Positions 45,401 through 54,064 of a stretch of 64,000 nucleotides of DNA are shown here, piece by piece. Every line of letters begins with the position of its first letter. Positions within the stretch are counted from its first letter, which is position 1. Origin of the DNA: Leptasterias polaris (Eukaryota > Echinodermata > Asteroidea > Forcipulatida > Asteriidae); NCBI GenBank assembly GCA_037783415.1, contig JAZGTN010000026.1, positions 2,563,001 to 2,627,000 on the forward strand. The letters run 5' to 3'. The translations under genes were made by a program, and so were the position numbers. Below the pieces are notes generated by a model. The model did not search any database. It was not told the origin of the DNA and saw only the letters and a program-made list of their open reading frames with translations.

Positions 45401-46902
45401 TGGGAACTTCTGTAGGCTGAGATGGTATTTTGTTGGATTAACTCCTCAGCGCTAACAAGCAGCTTAAGGGCTGTATGCTCCCCAGGGAGTTTGAGGAATG
45501 GTTTAAAGTGCCTTGATCTAGTTACTAGCTTCACCAGTTCAACTAAAAGAAATCTGAGTAAAGTAACTTTCTGACCAAATGCATTGTATGCTTGAATTCT
45601 CCCCCCAGGGCTTTGGAAGTATCTTAAACCTAGTTCCACTCGCAGAAAACGTCATCAAATTAAATGCAGTGTGTATGCACTGCTACCAAGAGGCTTCATA
45701 CACCAAGAGGATGGGAACGGAAACAGCGGTAAGACCAATTAATGTGCATTTCAAAAGTCAGATTTTCTTCAGACACAAAGAAACCCTGCTTTTTATCTAC
45801 TACTCTAGCATTGAGAATATTGTTCCTAAAAGCTTAAAGTCTACAGGGATAAGAAATTTCAAACTTATATGAAGTTTAATATGACTTTATTTTAAAAGTC
45901 TGCCTAATTAGTAAACAACAAAAAAATATTTATTTTTTCAAAATAAAATAAATCATGCTCTTTGATCTACTTGTCTAGCACTGAGAACACTATTCCCAAA
46001 AGCTCCTTGGAATCTAAATCTCAAAGGTTCAATTTCACAAAGCCTTAAGTAAAGATCCTTACAATGAGTTGTCACTTGTCAGTATTACCATAGTAATTTG
46101 TATTGTGACATCACACTTTGCTTAGCAATTAAGATTGATTTGCAGTTGAGATCTATCTTAGCTCTTTGTGAAATCAGAACTAGAAAATGCCATCATTTCA
46201 ATGTGCCTCCTAAGATACGAATCAAATTTTCGGACTTTTTGTGTTTGTTAGAAATGACTCTCACCTCTGACCTAAGCAAACAAATTCAGAAACATTAAAA
46301 AAGACATAAATCGGCAGATTGTTCCTTTAGGTACCGTTTTCTTTTATACTTGTCTGGCAACTCTGAGTCGCAGTGAAGCATTTGATTAACCAATCAGAAC
46401 TCTTGTAAGAGCCTTTAGTCTGATTCTACTTAATAATTTTTCATTGACCTTGTTAATGTTGGTTGGGCTATAAACTGTGCAAGTCTCGCGTGTATCTGAA
46501 CATATGGACTCGTTAAGGTGCCTGAGTTTGTTTCCTTCACATGTTAAAGCAATGTACCAAAGTGCTTCCCAAAAATGTTCAAATACGCGCAAGACTGACA
46601 CAGTCTGTTGTCCATATTTGTTCCTTTTATAACTAAAAAGAAAAGATGACAATACTTTTAAGCAAACTGAATGTAAACTTTATGGTTATTATCAGTTGGA
46701 GGTTATTGGTGGAGCTGATAAGTACATGGCTGTCTGCAGAGACTGTTTCAAGAAACCCTCCTTCTCATCAACAATAGAAGATGCTGACGAGGACGATTCC
46801 CTTCACACCCCAACCTGTGAAGAGACACTTATACATTCCAAAATCCAGGGTAGGAAGCTGTTCCCATCGTCAAATAACAACGACATAGCTCAGATAAGTT
46901 GA
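39463..46902 (+). CDS. TK1: Thymidine kinase, cytosolic
   Basis: Seven exons, 39463-39519, 43174-43205, 43579-43692, 44550-44643, 45065-45154, 45609-45728 and 46696-46902, encode 237 aa (human 234). The enzyme phosphorylates thymidine to dTMP with ATP in the salvage pathway. Seen: P-loop GPMFSGKT at 23-30; DEGQF at 95-99 with catalytic Glu96; [11 protein letters not shown]; the zinc ligands Cys151, Cys154, Cys183 and Cys186 in CMHC and CRDC; the lasso region YTKR and VIGGADKY. The C-terminal tail is acidic (DADEDD) and ends QIS. It has no KEN box, the motif that drives mitotic degradation of human TK1. Intron 1 is 3.65 kb and full of elements. The 3' UTR contains a duplicate of the last exon and ends near AATAAA at 47626/47633. 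Confidence 0.95.
39533..40127. mobile_element. 595-bp foldback with TACTCCTAGAACTA ends (TK1 intron 1)
   Basis: The arms are inverted over about 125 bp, from TACTCCTAGAACTA and TTCATTCCGCTATCGTCTCC to TAATTTCCCAAAC. Inner parts (AAAATGGCCGCCGTTGAAAT against its complement at 39975-40000) are also mirrored, so most of the element is one long hairpin. The left arm has about 140 bp (39659-39798) not present in the right. No coding capacity. Confidence 0.85.
40435..40515 (-). repeat. tRNA-like sequence with A and B boxes
   Basis: On the minus strand CTCATAGCCTAGCGGTAAAT resembles a D arm/A box, and GGTTCAATTCCCGG is a near-perfect B box with a T-stem. Spacing between them is long, as in a tRNA with a long variable arm or a SINE head. 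I cannot fold a convincing anticodon arm, so a tRNA pseudogene or SINE head is more likely than a functional tRNA. TK1 intron 1. Confidence 0.4.
40780..40905. repeat. Direct duplication in TK1 intron 1
   Basis: CCCTTTTTTGAATCATCCTT followed by CAATGGGGGTATGTT occurs twice, about 80 bp apart. The spacing sequence GGGCTATT before each copy also matches, so the unit is about 80 bp. Confidence 0.8.
41285..41595 (+). mobile_element. LINE 3' fragment with (ATT)n tail
   Basis: In frame it reads [20 protein letters not shown] then [10 protein letters not shown], the last coding motif of a non-LTR element. A ~150-bp 3' UTR with TGCGCGTTATAAATGTTC follows, ending in a TTA repeat at 41575-41593. The same 3' end is seen at 61720-61937. 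Confidence 0.8.
41694..41830. repeat. Degenerate GTCACTTCGTACC repeats
   Basis: GTCACTTCGTACC, CACTGCGTACC, TTCACTTCGTAT, GTCACTTCGTACC and ATCATTCGTACC follow each other at irregular spacing. The layout resembles one arm of the foldback in BIRC5 intron 1, but I find no inverted partner nearby. Confidence 0.5.
41935..41948. repeat. G14 homopolymer
   Basis: Uninterrupted run of 14 G in TK1 intron 1. Confidence 0.9.
42656..42788. mobile_element. 133-bp MITE with TTA target duplication
   Basis: It starts GGCCGTGTCCGAATTGGCGG and ends with the near complement (CGCCAATTCGGATACGGCA). CGGCTACGGCT repeats are mirrored too. TTA flanks both ends (42653 and 42789), a 3-bp duplication as in PIF/Harbinger-like elements. 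A related but diverged sequence lies at 47935-48058. Confidence 0.8.
45260..45545 (+). mobile_element. tRNA-headed SINE, plus orientation
   Basis: Same family as 11228-11592: GGGTTCAAATCCCATTCATG, ACACTTTTTCCTTGAGCAAG, then CTCCCCAGGGAGTTTGAGGA and TTAAAGTGCCTTG. It lies in TK1 intron 5, in sense orientation. Confidence 0.7.
46026..46165. mobile_element. MITE family 2, second copy
   Basis: CAATTTCACAAAGCCTTAAG at the left, TATTGTGACATCACACTTTG then CTTAGCAATTAAGATTGAT in the core, and TTAGCTCTTTGTGAAAT at the right. TK1 intron 6. Confidence 0.75.
46467..46608. mobile_element. Small relative of the ACTGTGCAAGTCTCGCG element
   Basis: It begins CTATAAACTGTGCAAGTCTC and ends GTTCAAATACGCGCAAGACT plus GACACAGTCT. 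These are the ends of the ~700-bp elements at 52495 and 63169 with most of the interior missing. TK1 intron 6. Confidence 0.65.
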
Positions 46903-47188
46903 GTTTGGTCAAAATGTTTTATAGTGAGTTTGTACATTTGGAGCGCGATATGGGGCATATGGCTGTCTGCAGAGACTGTTTCAAGAAACCCTCCTTCTCA
47001 TCAACAATAGAAGATGCTGACGAGGACGATTCCCTTCACACCCCAACCTGTGAAGAGACACTTATACATTCCAAAATCCAGGGTAGGAAGCTGTTCCCAT
47101 CGTCAAATAACGACATAGCTCAGATAAGTTGAGTTTGGTCAAAATGTTTTATAGTGAGTTTGTACATTTGGAGCGCGATATGGGGCAT
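46726..47188 (+). repeat. Tandem duplication of the TK1 terminal exon
   Basis: The unit 46726-46958 (233 bp: the end of the last coding exon, the stop codon and 56 bp of 3' UTR) is repeated at 46959-47188 (230 bp). The only difference I can see is one missing AAC in the second copy. The second copy has no acceptor in front and is in a different frame, so it should be 3' UTR. Confidence 0.95.
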
Positions 47189-47362
47189 AGTGGAACACCC
47201 CCCCCCCCCCTGTTCCTTCTATTGTGTCTTTATTGTGTGCTTGGAATCTCATGAATTCTTTAGAGGATTTTAGGGGGGGGGGATACTTCTGTGCACGAGG
47301 AAAATAGTGTGTTAAGAGTATGGGAACATGGGGGGGGGGTACCCTCTGCCCCATATCGGGCA
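47172..47362. repeat. Inverted repeat with poly-C and poly-G tracts
   Basis: The left arm CGATATGGGGCA...C13 (47172-47210) is mirrored by G10 (47330-47339) and TGCCCCATATCG (47348-47359). Another G10 lies at 47273-47282. The left outer part overlaps the end of the duplicated TK1 exon unit. Confidence 0.75.
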
Positions 47363-47659
47363 TGGTTTTATAAGGCATTCAAAAATTAAGAATTTGTAGT
47401 CGATGATTAAAATACACATGTAATGTATTTCTGTGTAATATTATTATTATTCTAAACATGTTTTTAAACTACCTTTTTGTAAATTCCCTAAAAAGAAACC
47501 ATGAAGATCCCTTACAATTTAACAAGATCAAACAAAACCAATCATAGATGCTTGAGGACCTCAGTTCATTGAGTCAGTCCACCAGGGTTTTGTCTTTGAT
47601 TTGAATTTGAACATGATTATTTTTGAATAAACAATAAAGCCACATGAAATTGGTCTTCC

Positions 47660-48395
47660 TGCAAAAATTTAACATAAACCATTACTAAATGCTAAAAGCA
47701 TTTTGTGTAGTCTTTTTTTTAAATTATAATGATAGAAGTTACACTTTTAGATTAAATGTTTATAACCTTGTTTTAGCTTTTATATTGTACAACAATTAAA
47801 TATTTACCTCAATTATAAACATGTGTGTTTTTTGGTGTCTTTATTTATTAATCAGCACTCAATAGCACAGAATTGAAAAAACAAATTAATGAATTTACTT
47901 TGATTCCCAAACAATTTGAAAACATAGTGTTAGACTGCGGTGTCTGAATGAAGCCGATTTGGCTATGCCCATGATTTTAGTTGCAAAGACATTGAAGAAT
48001 ATAGGAGTTGTCGGAGTTCCGGCCATAGCCCAAGACAACAATTTGGACATGGCCTTATATAGTGATTATCTTGACTCCCAAAAACTAACAAAATACATTT
48101 GAGACGACATGAATTAAAGGGAATCATGTATACCTTTGTTTTGTGGAACCATTAAAGGCACTGAACACGTTTGGTAATTACTCAAAATATATATTAGCAT
48201 AAAAACTAACTTGGTAACAAGCAACGGAGAGCTGTTGATAGTATAAAACATTGTGAGAAACCACTCCCTCTGAAGTAACGTATAGTTTTTGAGAAAGAGG
48301 TAACTTCTCACTAAAATATTCATGCATGAAGCCTTTTATTTGCATCGGAAAGCACACAAAATTGTGCAACAAGGGTGTTCTTTCTTTCTTTATTT
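47660..48395. other. Repeat-rich flank downstream of TK1
   Basis: Two repeat pieces are visible. At 47935-48058 a stretch with GTGTCTGAATG and ATTTGGACATGGCC is related to the MITE at 42656. At 48151-48385 is a short interspersed element, AAAGGCACTGAACACGTTTG then GTAATTACTCAAAATATA, which recurs in a diverged form at 57520-57870. No gene. Confidence 0.55.
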
Positions 48396-48396
48396 T

Positions 48397-49310
48397 CTGT
48401 GACCTGGTTATTAAAAATTCCCATGATTAAATACAAGTGCTGTTCCCCATATCAAGGAACAGGTCTCAGACGTTAGTACATGAAGCAAACTAACCTCTGT
48501 GACCTGGTAATTAAAAAAATCCCATGATTAAATACAAGTGCTGTTTTTTAAAATCCCTATATCCTCTTAGTATCAGGAACAGGTCTCAGACGTTAGTACA
48601 TGAAGCAAACTAACCTCTGTGACCTGGTTATTAAAAAATCCCATGATTAAATACAAGGCTGTTCCCCATATCAAGGAACAGGTCTCAGACGTTAGTACAT
48701 GAAGCAAACTAACCTCTGTGACCTGTTCCCGATATGAGGATAGATATAAAAACAGCACTTGTATTTAATCATGGGATTTTTTAATAACCACAGGTCGCAG
48801 AGGTTTGTTTGCTTCATGTACTAACGTCTGAGACCTGTTCCTTGATATGAGGATGGAAAAACATATTTAAAAACAGCATTTGTATTTAATCATGGGATTT
48901 TTTTAATTACCAGGTCACAGAGGTTAGCTTGCTTCGTGTACTAACGTCTGAGACCTCAGTGTTCCTTGATATGGGGAACAGCACTTGTATTTAATCATGG
49001 GATTTTTTAATAACCACAGGTCACAGAGGTTAGTTTGCTTCATGTACTAACGTCTGAGACCTGTTCCTTGATATGGGGAACAGCACTTGTATTTAATCTA
49101 AGGCATGGGATTTTTTAATAACCAGGTCACAGAGGTTAGTTTGCTTCATGTACTAACGTCTGAGACCTGTTCCTTGATATGAGGATGGAAAAAGATATTT
49201 AAAAACAGCACTCGTATTTGATCATGGGATTTTTTTAATTACCAGGTCACAGAGGTAATAGTTTGCTTCATGTACTAACGTCTGAGACCTGTTCCTTGAT
49301 ATGAGAATAT
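48397..49310. repeat. Inverted tandem array of ~100-120-bp units
   Basis: Three units in one orientation (from 48397, 48496 and 48615) read CTGTGACCTGGTTATTAAAA, ATTAAATACAAGTGCTGTTC and GGTCTCAGACGTTAGTACAT. After a switch near 48720 there are about five to six units in the opposite orientation to 49310. Units differ by a short insert (GAGGATGGAAAAAGATAT) and a few substitutions. No coding potential. Confidence 0.92.
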
Positions 49311-49559
49311 AGGGATTTGAAAACAGCATGTGCATCTACTACTATTAAATACTAGTTTTCGTGTTGAATCTGAACGTTTGACATATTCTGGAATATTTGT
49401 GTACTTGTATTTTCCTTCTTTGACTGTGAACACCCCCTCCTACATTTGTTTTAATAATTATGGTGAACAATACACACAGTTTGGATCTAGGGCCGAGGGG
49501 GCTAGGGCTACCATTCCATTGGGATAGTAACTAAATACAGAGAGTGAATTTCCCTTTAT

Positions 49560-49781
49560 AGGCCTATTTTGCGCACACAGCCAACGGCCAACGCGCTCTG
49601 TACATGGGTGCGTGTGCGTGTGTGTGTTTCCTTTTTCGCCCGTCGCATGCATCCGAAAGGCACACGACCGTCCGAGAGAGGCACCGAACCGCTGAAAGCG
49701 TTAGTTTTTAGTGCCTTCCTGAAAAGGATGCTTCACAACACATAATTTGCTGTTTATCTTGTCTGCAAGACGAAAGTAAAC
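49560..49781 (+). other. Possible 5' non-coding exon of the LITAF gene
   Basis: The LITAF start exon is preceded by a good acceptor (CCTTGACCCTTGCAG at 54045-54059), so an upstream exon is expected. A GC-richer segment ends AAGTAAACG followed by GTAAGTAAG at about 49782, a strong donor. Linking the two is inference. Confidence 0.35.
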
Positions 49782-50689
49782 GGTAAGTAAGATTAAAGAC
49801 CATTTCTTTGCGTCACCAAGCCCATTTTGACCCATTTTGTACAGTATAATCAGAAAACGTAAGTCAAGTCATGTTGGTTCAGGTTGTCTGTCTCCATTGT
49901 TTCGTCCTAAAAATTTTTTTTTTTTTGCTGCATGCCATCGATCGACAGGACTTCTCGCGGTGTGTGTTGCTTGTTTTGAACGCTGTGTCAGTGTGTGTAC
50001 GTGTGTACAGACAGAAATCAGTATATCGTAGGACGGAGACGCCCTGTATTCAGCCTTCAGGGCGTCCCTGAAATCGAGGCAAATCTTTTACCTCTCTGCG
50101 CGCGATCGGCGATGTAAACAGTCCCTAGATACAATTTTTGTGGTTTGACTTGCCAAGCAAAGAGTCTCCTCTCATTTGACCAAAAATTAGAAACATGTAA
50201 GGCTCCACTGGTTAGTTGCACTTGTATCCTCCCCTGTCCGGTTTTCGATGTAGTATGCCTTTTTCTTTGAATTGAAAAAAAATAAAAATATTCCATAATC
50301 AACTGATGCCCTAATTACCTTCCTTTGTTTATAAGAAATATGCAAACATATATTGAAACGTGATGGACATTGAAACTTTCACACCACGCACCGATCTTCG
50401 ATGACTTCAATAGCGTCCCATTTGTTTTGAGTTTGACCTGTTTTCGATGCAAACAAGAAAGTATGGTGTCCGGGTGAAGCCATACGTGGAAGAAACATCT
50501 GCAGTGACTACAAGTGTTCTGTGAGACTAATAGTGTATGACTCTATAGCCAGCAGTTTTCTTCATGGTGGCACATAACAGAACTAGCTACGTCACTTGTC
50601 AATTCTTCATCACTCGGTGCGGTAAGCGTAAATATTTCCTACCATCTTAATATTTCCTACCATCTTTATACAATAATGTGTGTGGGTTT

Positions 50690-51115
50690 TTGGTGTTTTT
50701 TTTTCAATATGCGTCTACTCTTCCAAACGACAATGTTCTATAAAATCCATAATGGACTTGTTAAGATCCAGTTTCCATCAATCATCCAGCCAGCACACTT
50801 CATTGGACGTCACGACCACCCTTTGAAATACACCATTCCTGATGCATCAATTGATCCGTATAAGTTCTCCTTCTATCCTCGCACTGTCAAGATTTGGAAC
50901 CAATTGCCCACAGCTGCTGTTTTTGCTACATCATCCATCGCCTTCCAGGAAGCCACCCTGACTGCCATCAAAGGGTTAATGCACCCTCAGTTTTTTCGTT
51001 GGATTTTGCCAACTTTGTGCTCTTCGTTTCTCACTTTTCTTCTTCACCTGCACTTTTTGGCTGTGACACCGCACTGCACCACATCCCAGTATAGCCTCAT
51101 ACTAGGTGCTGCATA
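50690..51115 (+). mobile_element. LINE fragment, reverse transcriptase C-terminus
   Basis: The frame reads MFYKIHNGLVKIQFPSIIQP, then a His-rich linker, then SFYPRTVKIWNQLPTAAVFA and AFQEATL. This is the ending typical of another LINE clade than the fragments at 5985 and 41285. The upstream RT core is absent. Confidence 0.8.
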
Positions 51116-51885
51116 GGGATTATTCCATTGAAGATTGAAGATGGTCAATAAGAATTGTATCGATTGTTTTTCTTATTAATATTCAAAGTTTATGCATCTC
51201 AAAAACTGAAGTTTTTGCCCCTGCACAAAAAAAACCCGTTTAATTCTGTCAGATTCCCTGACTACTACCAATATATACATATACATTAAATATTTGTGGT
51301 ACCTGACTTTTTTTTCTTCTTCGGAAGACTGACGTAATCACTTCCAAGTAAACCACATCGCAAGAAAACTGCTGCAGCAGCGACTAGCTAGTAGTACAGA
51401 CAGGTCACACACACAGCGCTATATATCAGCACGCATGCGCATTAGCAAACATCATGGATGTCGGGCAGTCAAATCGTGTCAGTAACGCCTCAGATTTCTT
51501 CATAAATTACACCAAAACGAGCACGCACATTTTCGTCTTAATGTGCTGTCCACAATTGAGCTACAATAAGTGACAACTGGGGAAAAAATCTCGGCATAAA
51601 AACGTGAGTTTCTATTTGACAAATTATTTCACCTCCTGGAGGTACATGGGCATAGGGCCAAGGATCGGAGGAAGTCCATAGTATTGGCACTATAAATGGG
51701 GCTAGGTAAATGTCAAAGACCAGTATCCTCACTTGGTGTATCCATGGAGCAACTAGTTTATTGCTCCACGGTGTATCCCAACATATACATGAAACAACAA
51801 ACCTGTGAAAGTTTAAGCTCAATCGGTCATTGCAATAACCAGAAAAAGTGGGGAAAAACCTTAAGTGTTTTCACAGTTTTCAAAC

Positions 51886-52066
51886 ATCAAGTTTTTGACT
51901 CGTGAGATCAAAACTAATTGTTTTACTCATTTCTCAAAAACTATAGCATTTAAAGCAAAAATATATCAAAGGGAGTTTCCCATCATGACCATCAATATAC
52001 CATGTAAAGTTATGTGTGAATCTGTGAACATTTATATTTTTACTCTTACCAAGGTTACAAACACCA
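51886..52066 (+). repeat. Dispersed ~180-bp repeat, copy A
   Basis: ACTCGTGAGATCAAAACTAA, then TCATTTCTCAAAAACTATAG and AAAGGGAGTTTCCCATCATG, match 62508-62685 almost throughout. It probably belongs to the same interspersed family as 48151-48385 (shared Ttt-CTCAAAAAC type words). Confidence 0.8.
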
Positions 52067-52494
52067 TTTTAATTTTAAATAAACAAACACTTACAGATGT
52101 CATTACAATTACATACAATTCAAATTGAATGAAATTGTTAAACTAGATTTAGAATTAATAATTGGTATTGTAATTTTGAAAAAAAGTGTCTGTTACAGTC
52201 TGTCAGTGTCACAGTGTGCGAAAAGATACTTGTTGTTGAATAGAGAAGAGAGTAGAGTGTACTTACTAATATTAGTGAAAAAATAAACCACTAAAAAAAC
52301 TATTTCTAATAATTTGCATCAGGGATGAAGCATTATAACACTCTTTTTTTTACATATGATGATTACTATACTAATTACTAGGTACTTGGTAGGATACCTC
52401 CTAAAACTTCCACGAGGGAACTTGACAAAGAGGTCAGGAGAGTTTGGTTGAATGAACTGTGAGTTGTGCGCTGGTGTTGGTTAAGTTGTGACTA

Positions 52495-53194
52495 TAGACT
52501 GTGCAAGTCTCGCGCGCATTCGAACTTCCGGGACCATAGTGGTCCCAACCATATGGAGTTTTACGTGGGCGAGATTTTGTTTCGTCAATTATTTTAGTTT
52601 AACGTAGTTTATGACCTAGAAAAGTATACATGTTGTTGGAATGTAATATTAAGTGATAACAAAATATTAAAGTAAAACCAATTCAACAATATAACGAAGA
52701 AAACCCAAGAATTAAACTTGACCTCGGCTTCCGGTTATTGCAAAAAATTAAGAATTTTGTGCTCACCTCCGATCATAAAACTTAAACGCTTGTTTTGGAT
52801 GCGCAATTATAATCGCCAGATGCTGTAATTGCAAAGCAAACCCTTTTCATTGCAGTCTATGGTTGTTGAGGCATCAGCATCCTCTTTAAACTGCAATACG
52901 GGTCCATTTAAGACCCGTTTGACCTTCACGAATCCGCGTAAGGGGTTTCTAAAAAGTTAACATCAAATAGGCATCCTTGTCCCAGAGTTTTAATTTTTGT
53001 TCAATAATAATATACACACTATTGTGATTGTTTTTTCAAAAGCTAAAACTTTTCATAAAATTGTAATGATTTATTTTTGTTGTTCAGATTTGGTCTTGAG
53101 ATATAATTTAAAACTAAATTTAAAACTTAAATAAAAATGTTCTTCGTTTGACGTGTTTTCTCGTTCGGATACGCGCGAGACTTGCACAGTCTAT
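52495..53194. mobile_element. ~700-bp inverted-repeat transposon, complete
   Basis: It begins TAGACTGTGCAAGTCTCGCG and ends with the complement (CGCGAGACTTGCACAGTCTA). The terminal repeats are about 32 bp, flanked by TA on both sides. The AT-rich interior has no transposase. A nearly full copy, lacking the right tip, lies at 63169-63871, and a mini copy at 46467-46608. Confidence 0.85.
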
Positions 53195-53710
53195 AGTGTA
53201 TCCTTAAAAGTTTGATGAGATGTGGAGTCTATTAGAGAGTGTGGTTAATTATTCCATAATTTCATTGTTCTTGGGGGAGGGAGGATTGTTTGTAACATGA
53301 ATGAAATGAAGGGAATTTTGAATTGGTTATAGTTACTCTTTCTTGACCTCTTTGGTTTAGGTGACCTCCATGGCTTACTGTATACTTAGTGCTTCCCGCA
53401 AATTTGTTAGATTTTTTTTGTTGAGTGAGACAGGTGTCATTTAAAGGTAGGGTCATAGATTGGTTGTTGTCAACATAAGGCTAATTTACTGGTAAAATTA
53501 TAAAGATACAAAAAAAGTCATCATATGTGAAAGTGTCAGCTGAATACAGTGTCGAATTGCTGAGAAAACAACAAAAAACTGTTTTAAAAAAAAGAAATTG
53601 CTCTTTTAAAAAGAATGTCAAATCCATACATTTAGTAATGTGACAGAGGGCACCAGCCACATCTTTGGCCACAGCATTTGTGAACAGACATCAACTCTCA
53701 CATATCTGAT

Positions 53711-53734
53711 AAACGATTCATGCATGAATCGTTT
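53711..53734. promoter_or_regulatory. Perfect 24-bp palindrome
   Basis: AAACGATTCATG is followed directly by its reverse complement. It lies about 330 bp upstream of the LITAF start codon. It could be a dimer-binding site or a small cruciform; no factor is assigned. Confidence 0.5.
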
Positions 53735-53805
53735 CTCTGAATCAATAGTTTTGGGGTGAAAAAAATTCTAACCATACTACTTCGATGGGAATCCTTTCTC
53801 AAAAT

Positions 53806-53880
53806 ATTTTATTCTATCAACAGCTGCAGTGCTTCTCAGCATAGTTTATTCTATCAACAGCTCGGTGCTTCTCAGTTATA
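53806..53880. repeat. Direct duplication of ~37 bp
   Basis: TTTATTCTATCAACAGCT followed by GTGCTTCTCAG occurs twice in a row; the first copy has an extra GCA. Confidence 0.85.
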
Positions 53881-54064
53881 AGTAAGTTGTTATGGTATTT
53901 ATTTTGTTTAGTATTTATCAATTAATTACCCTACTAAAGCCCATTTGCCCCTTTATTGTAGCCCACTAATGCCTAGCCTTTAACGGTTCCAGTTACCCCC
54001 TGTAGCTCCTATAATTATTATTTATGTTATTTAATATTTGTTCCTTGACCCTTGCAGATAAACC

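Larger units (their letters stand above)
49782..54064. other. Repeat-rich region upstream of LITAF start codon
   Basis: It contains a LINE fragment (50690-51115), a ~180-bp dispersed repeat (51886-52066), a ~700-bp inverted-repeat transposon (52495-53194), a 24-bp palindrome (53711-53734) and a 37-bp direct repeat (53806-53880). I see no conserved coding exon. It may be a single long intron of the LITAF gene. Confidence 0.5.

Noticed and set aside
46899..47132. Second TK1-like frame beginning in the 3' UTR
   Set aside because: It is the duplicated last exon, out of frame with the gene, without an acceptor site or a P-loop. It is not a second TK1 gene.
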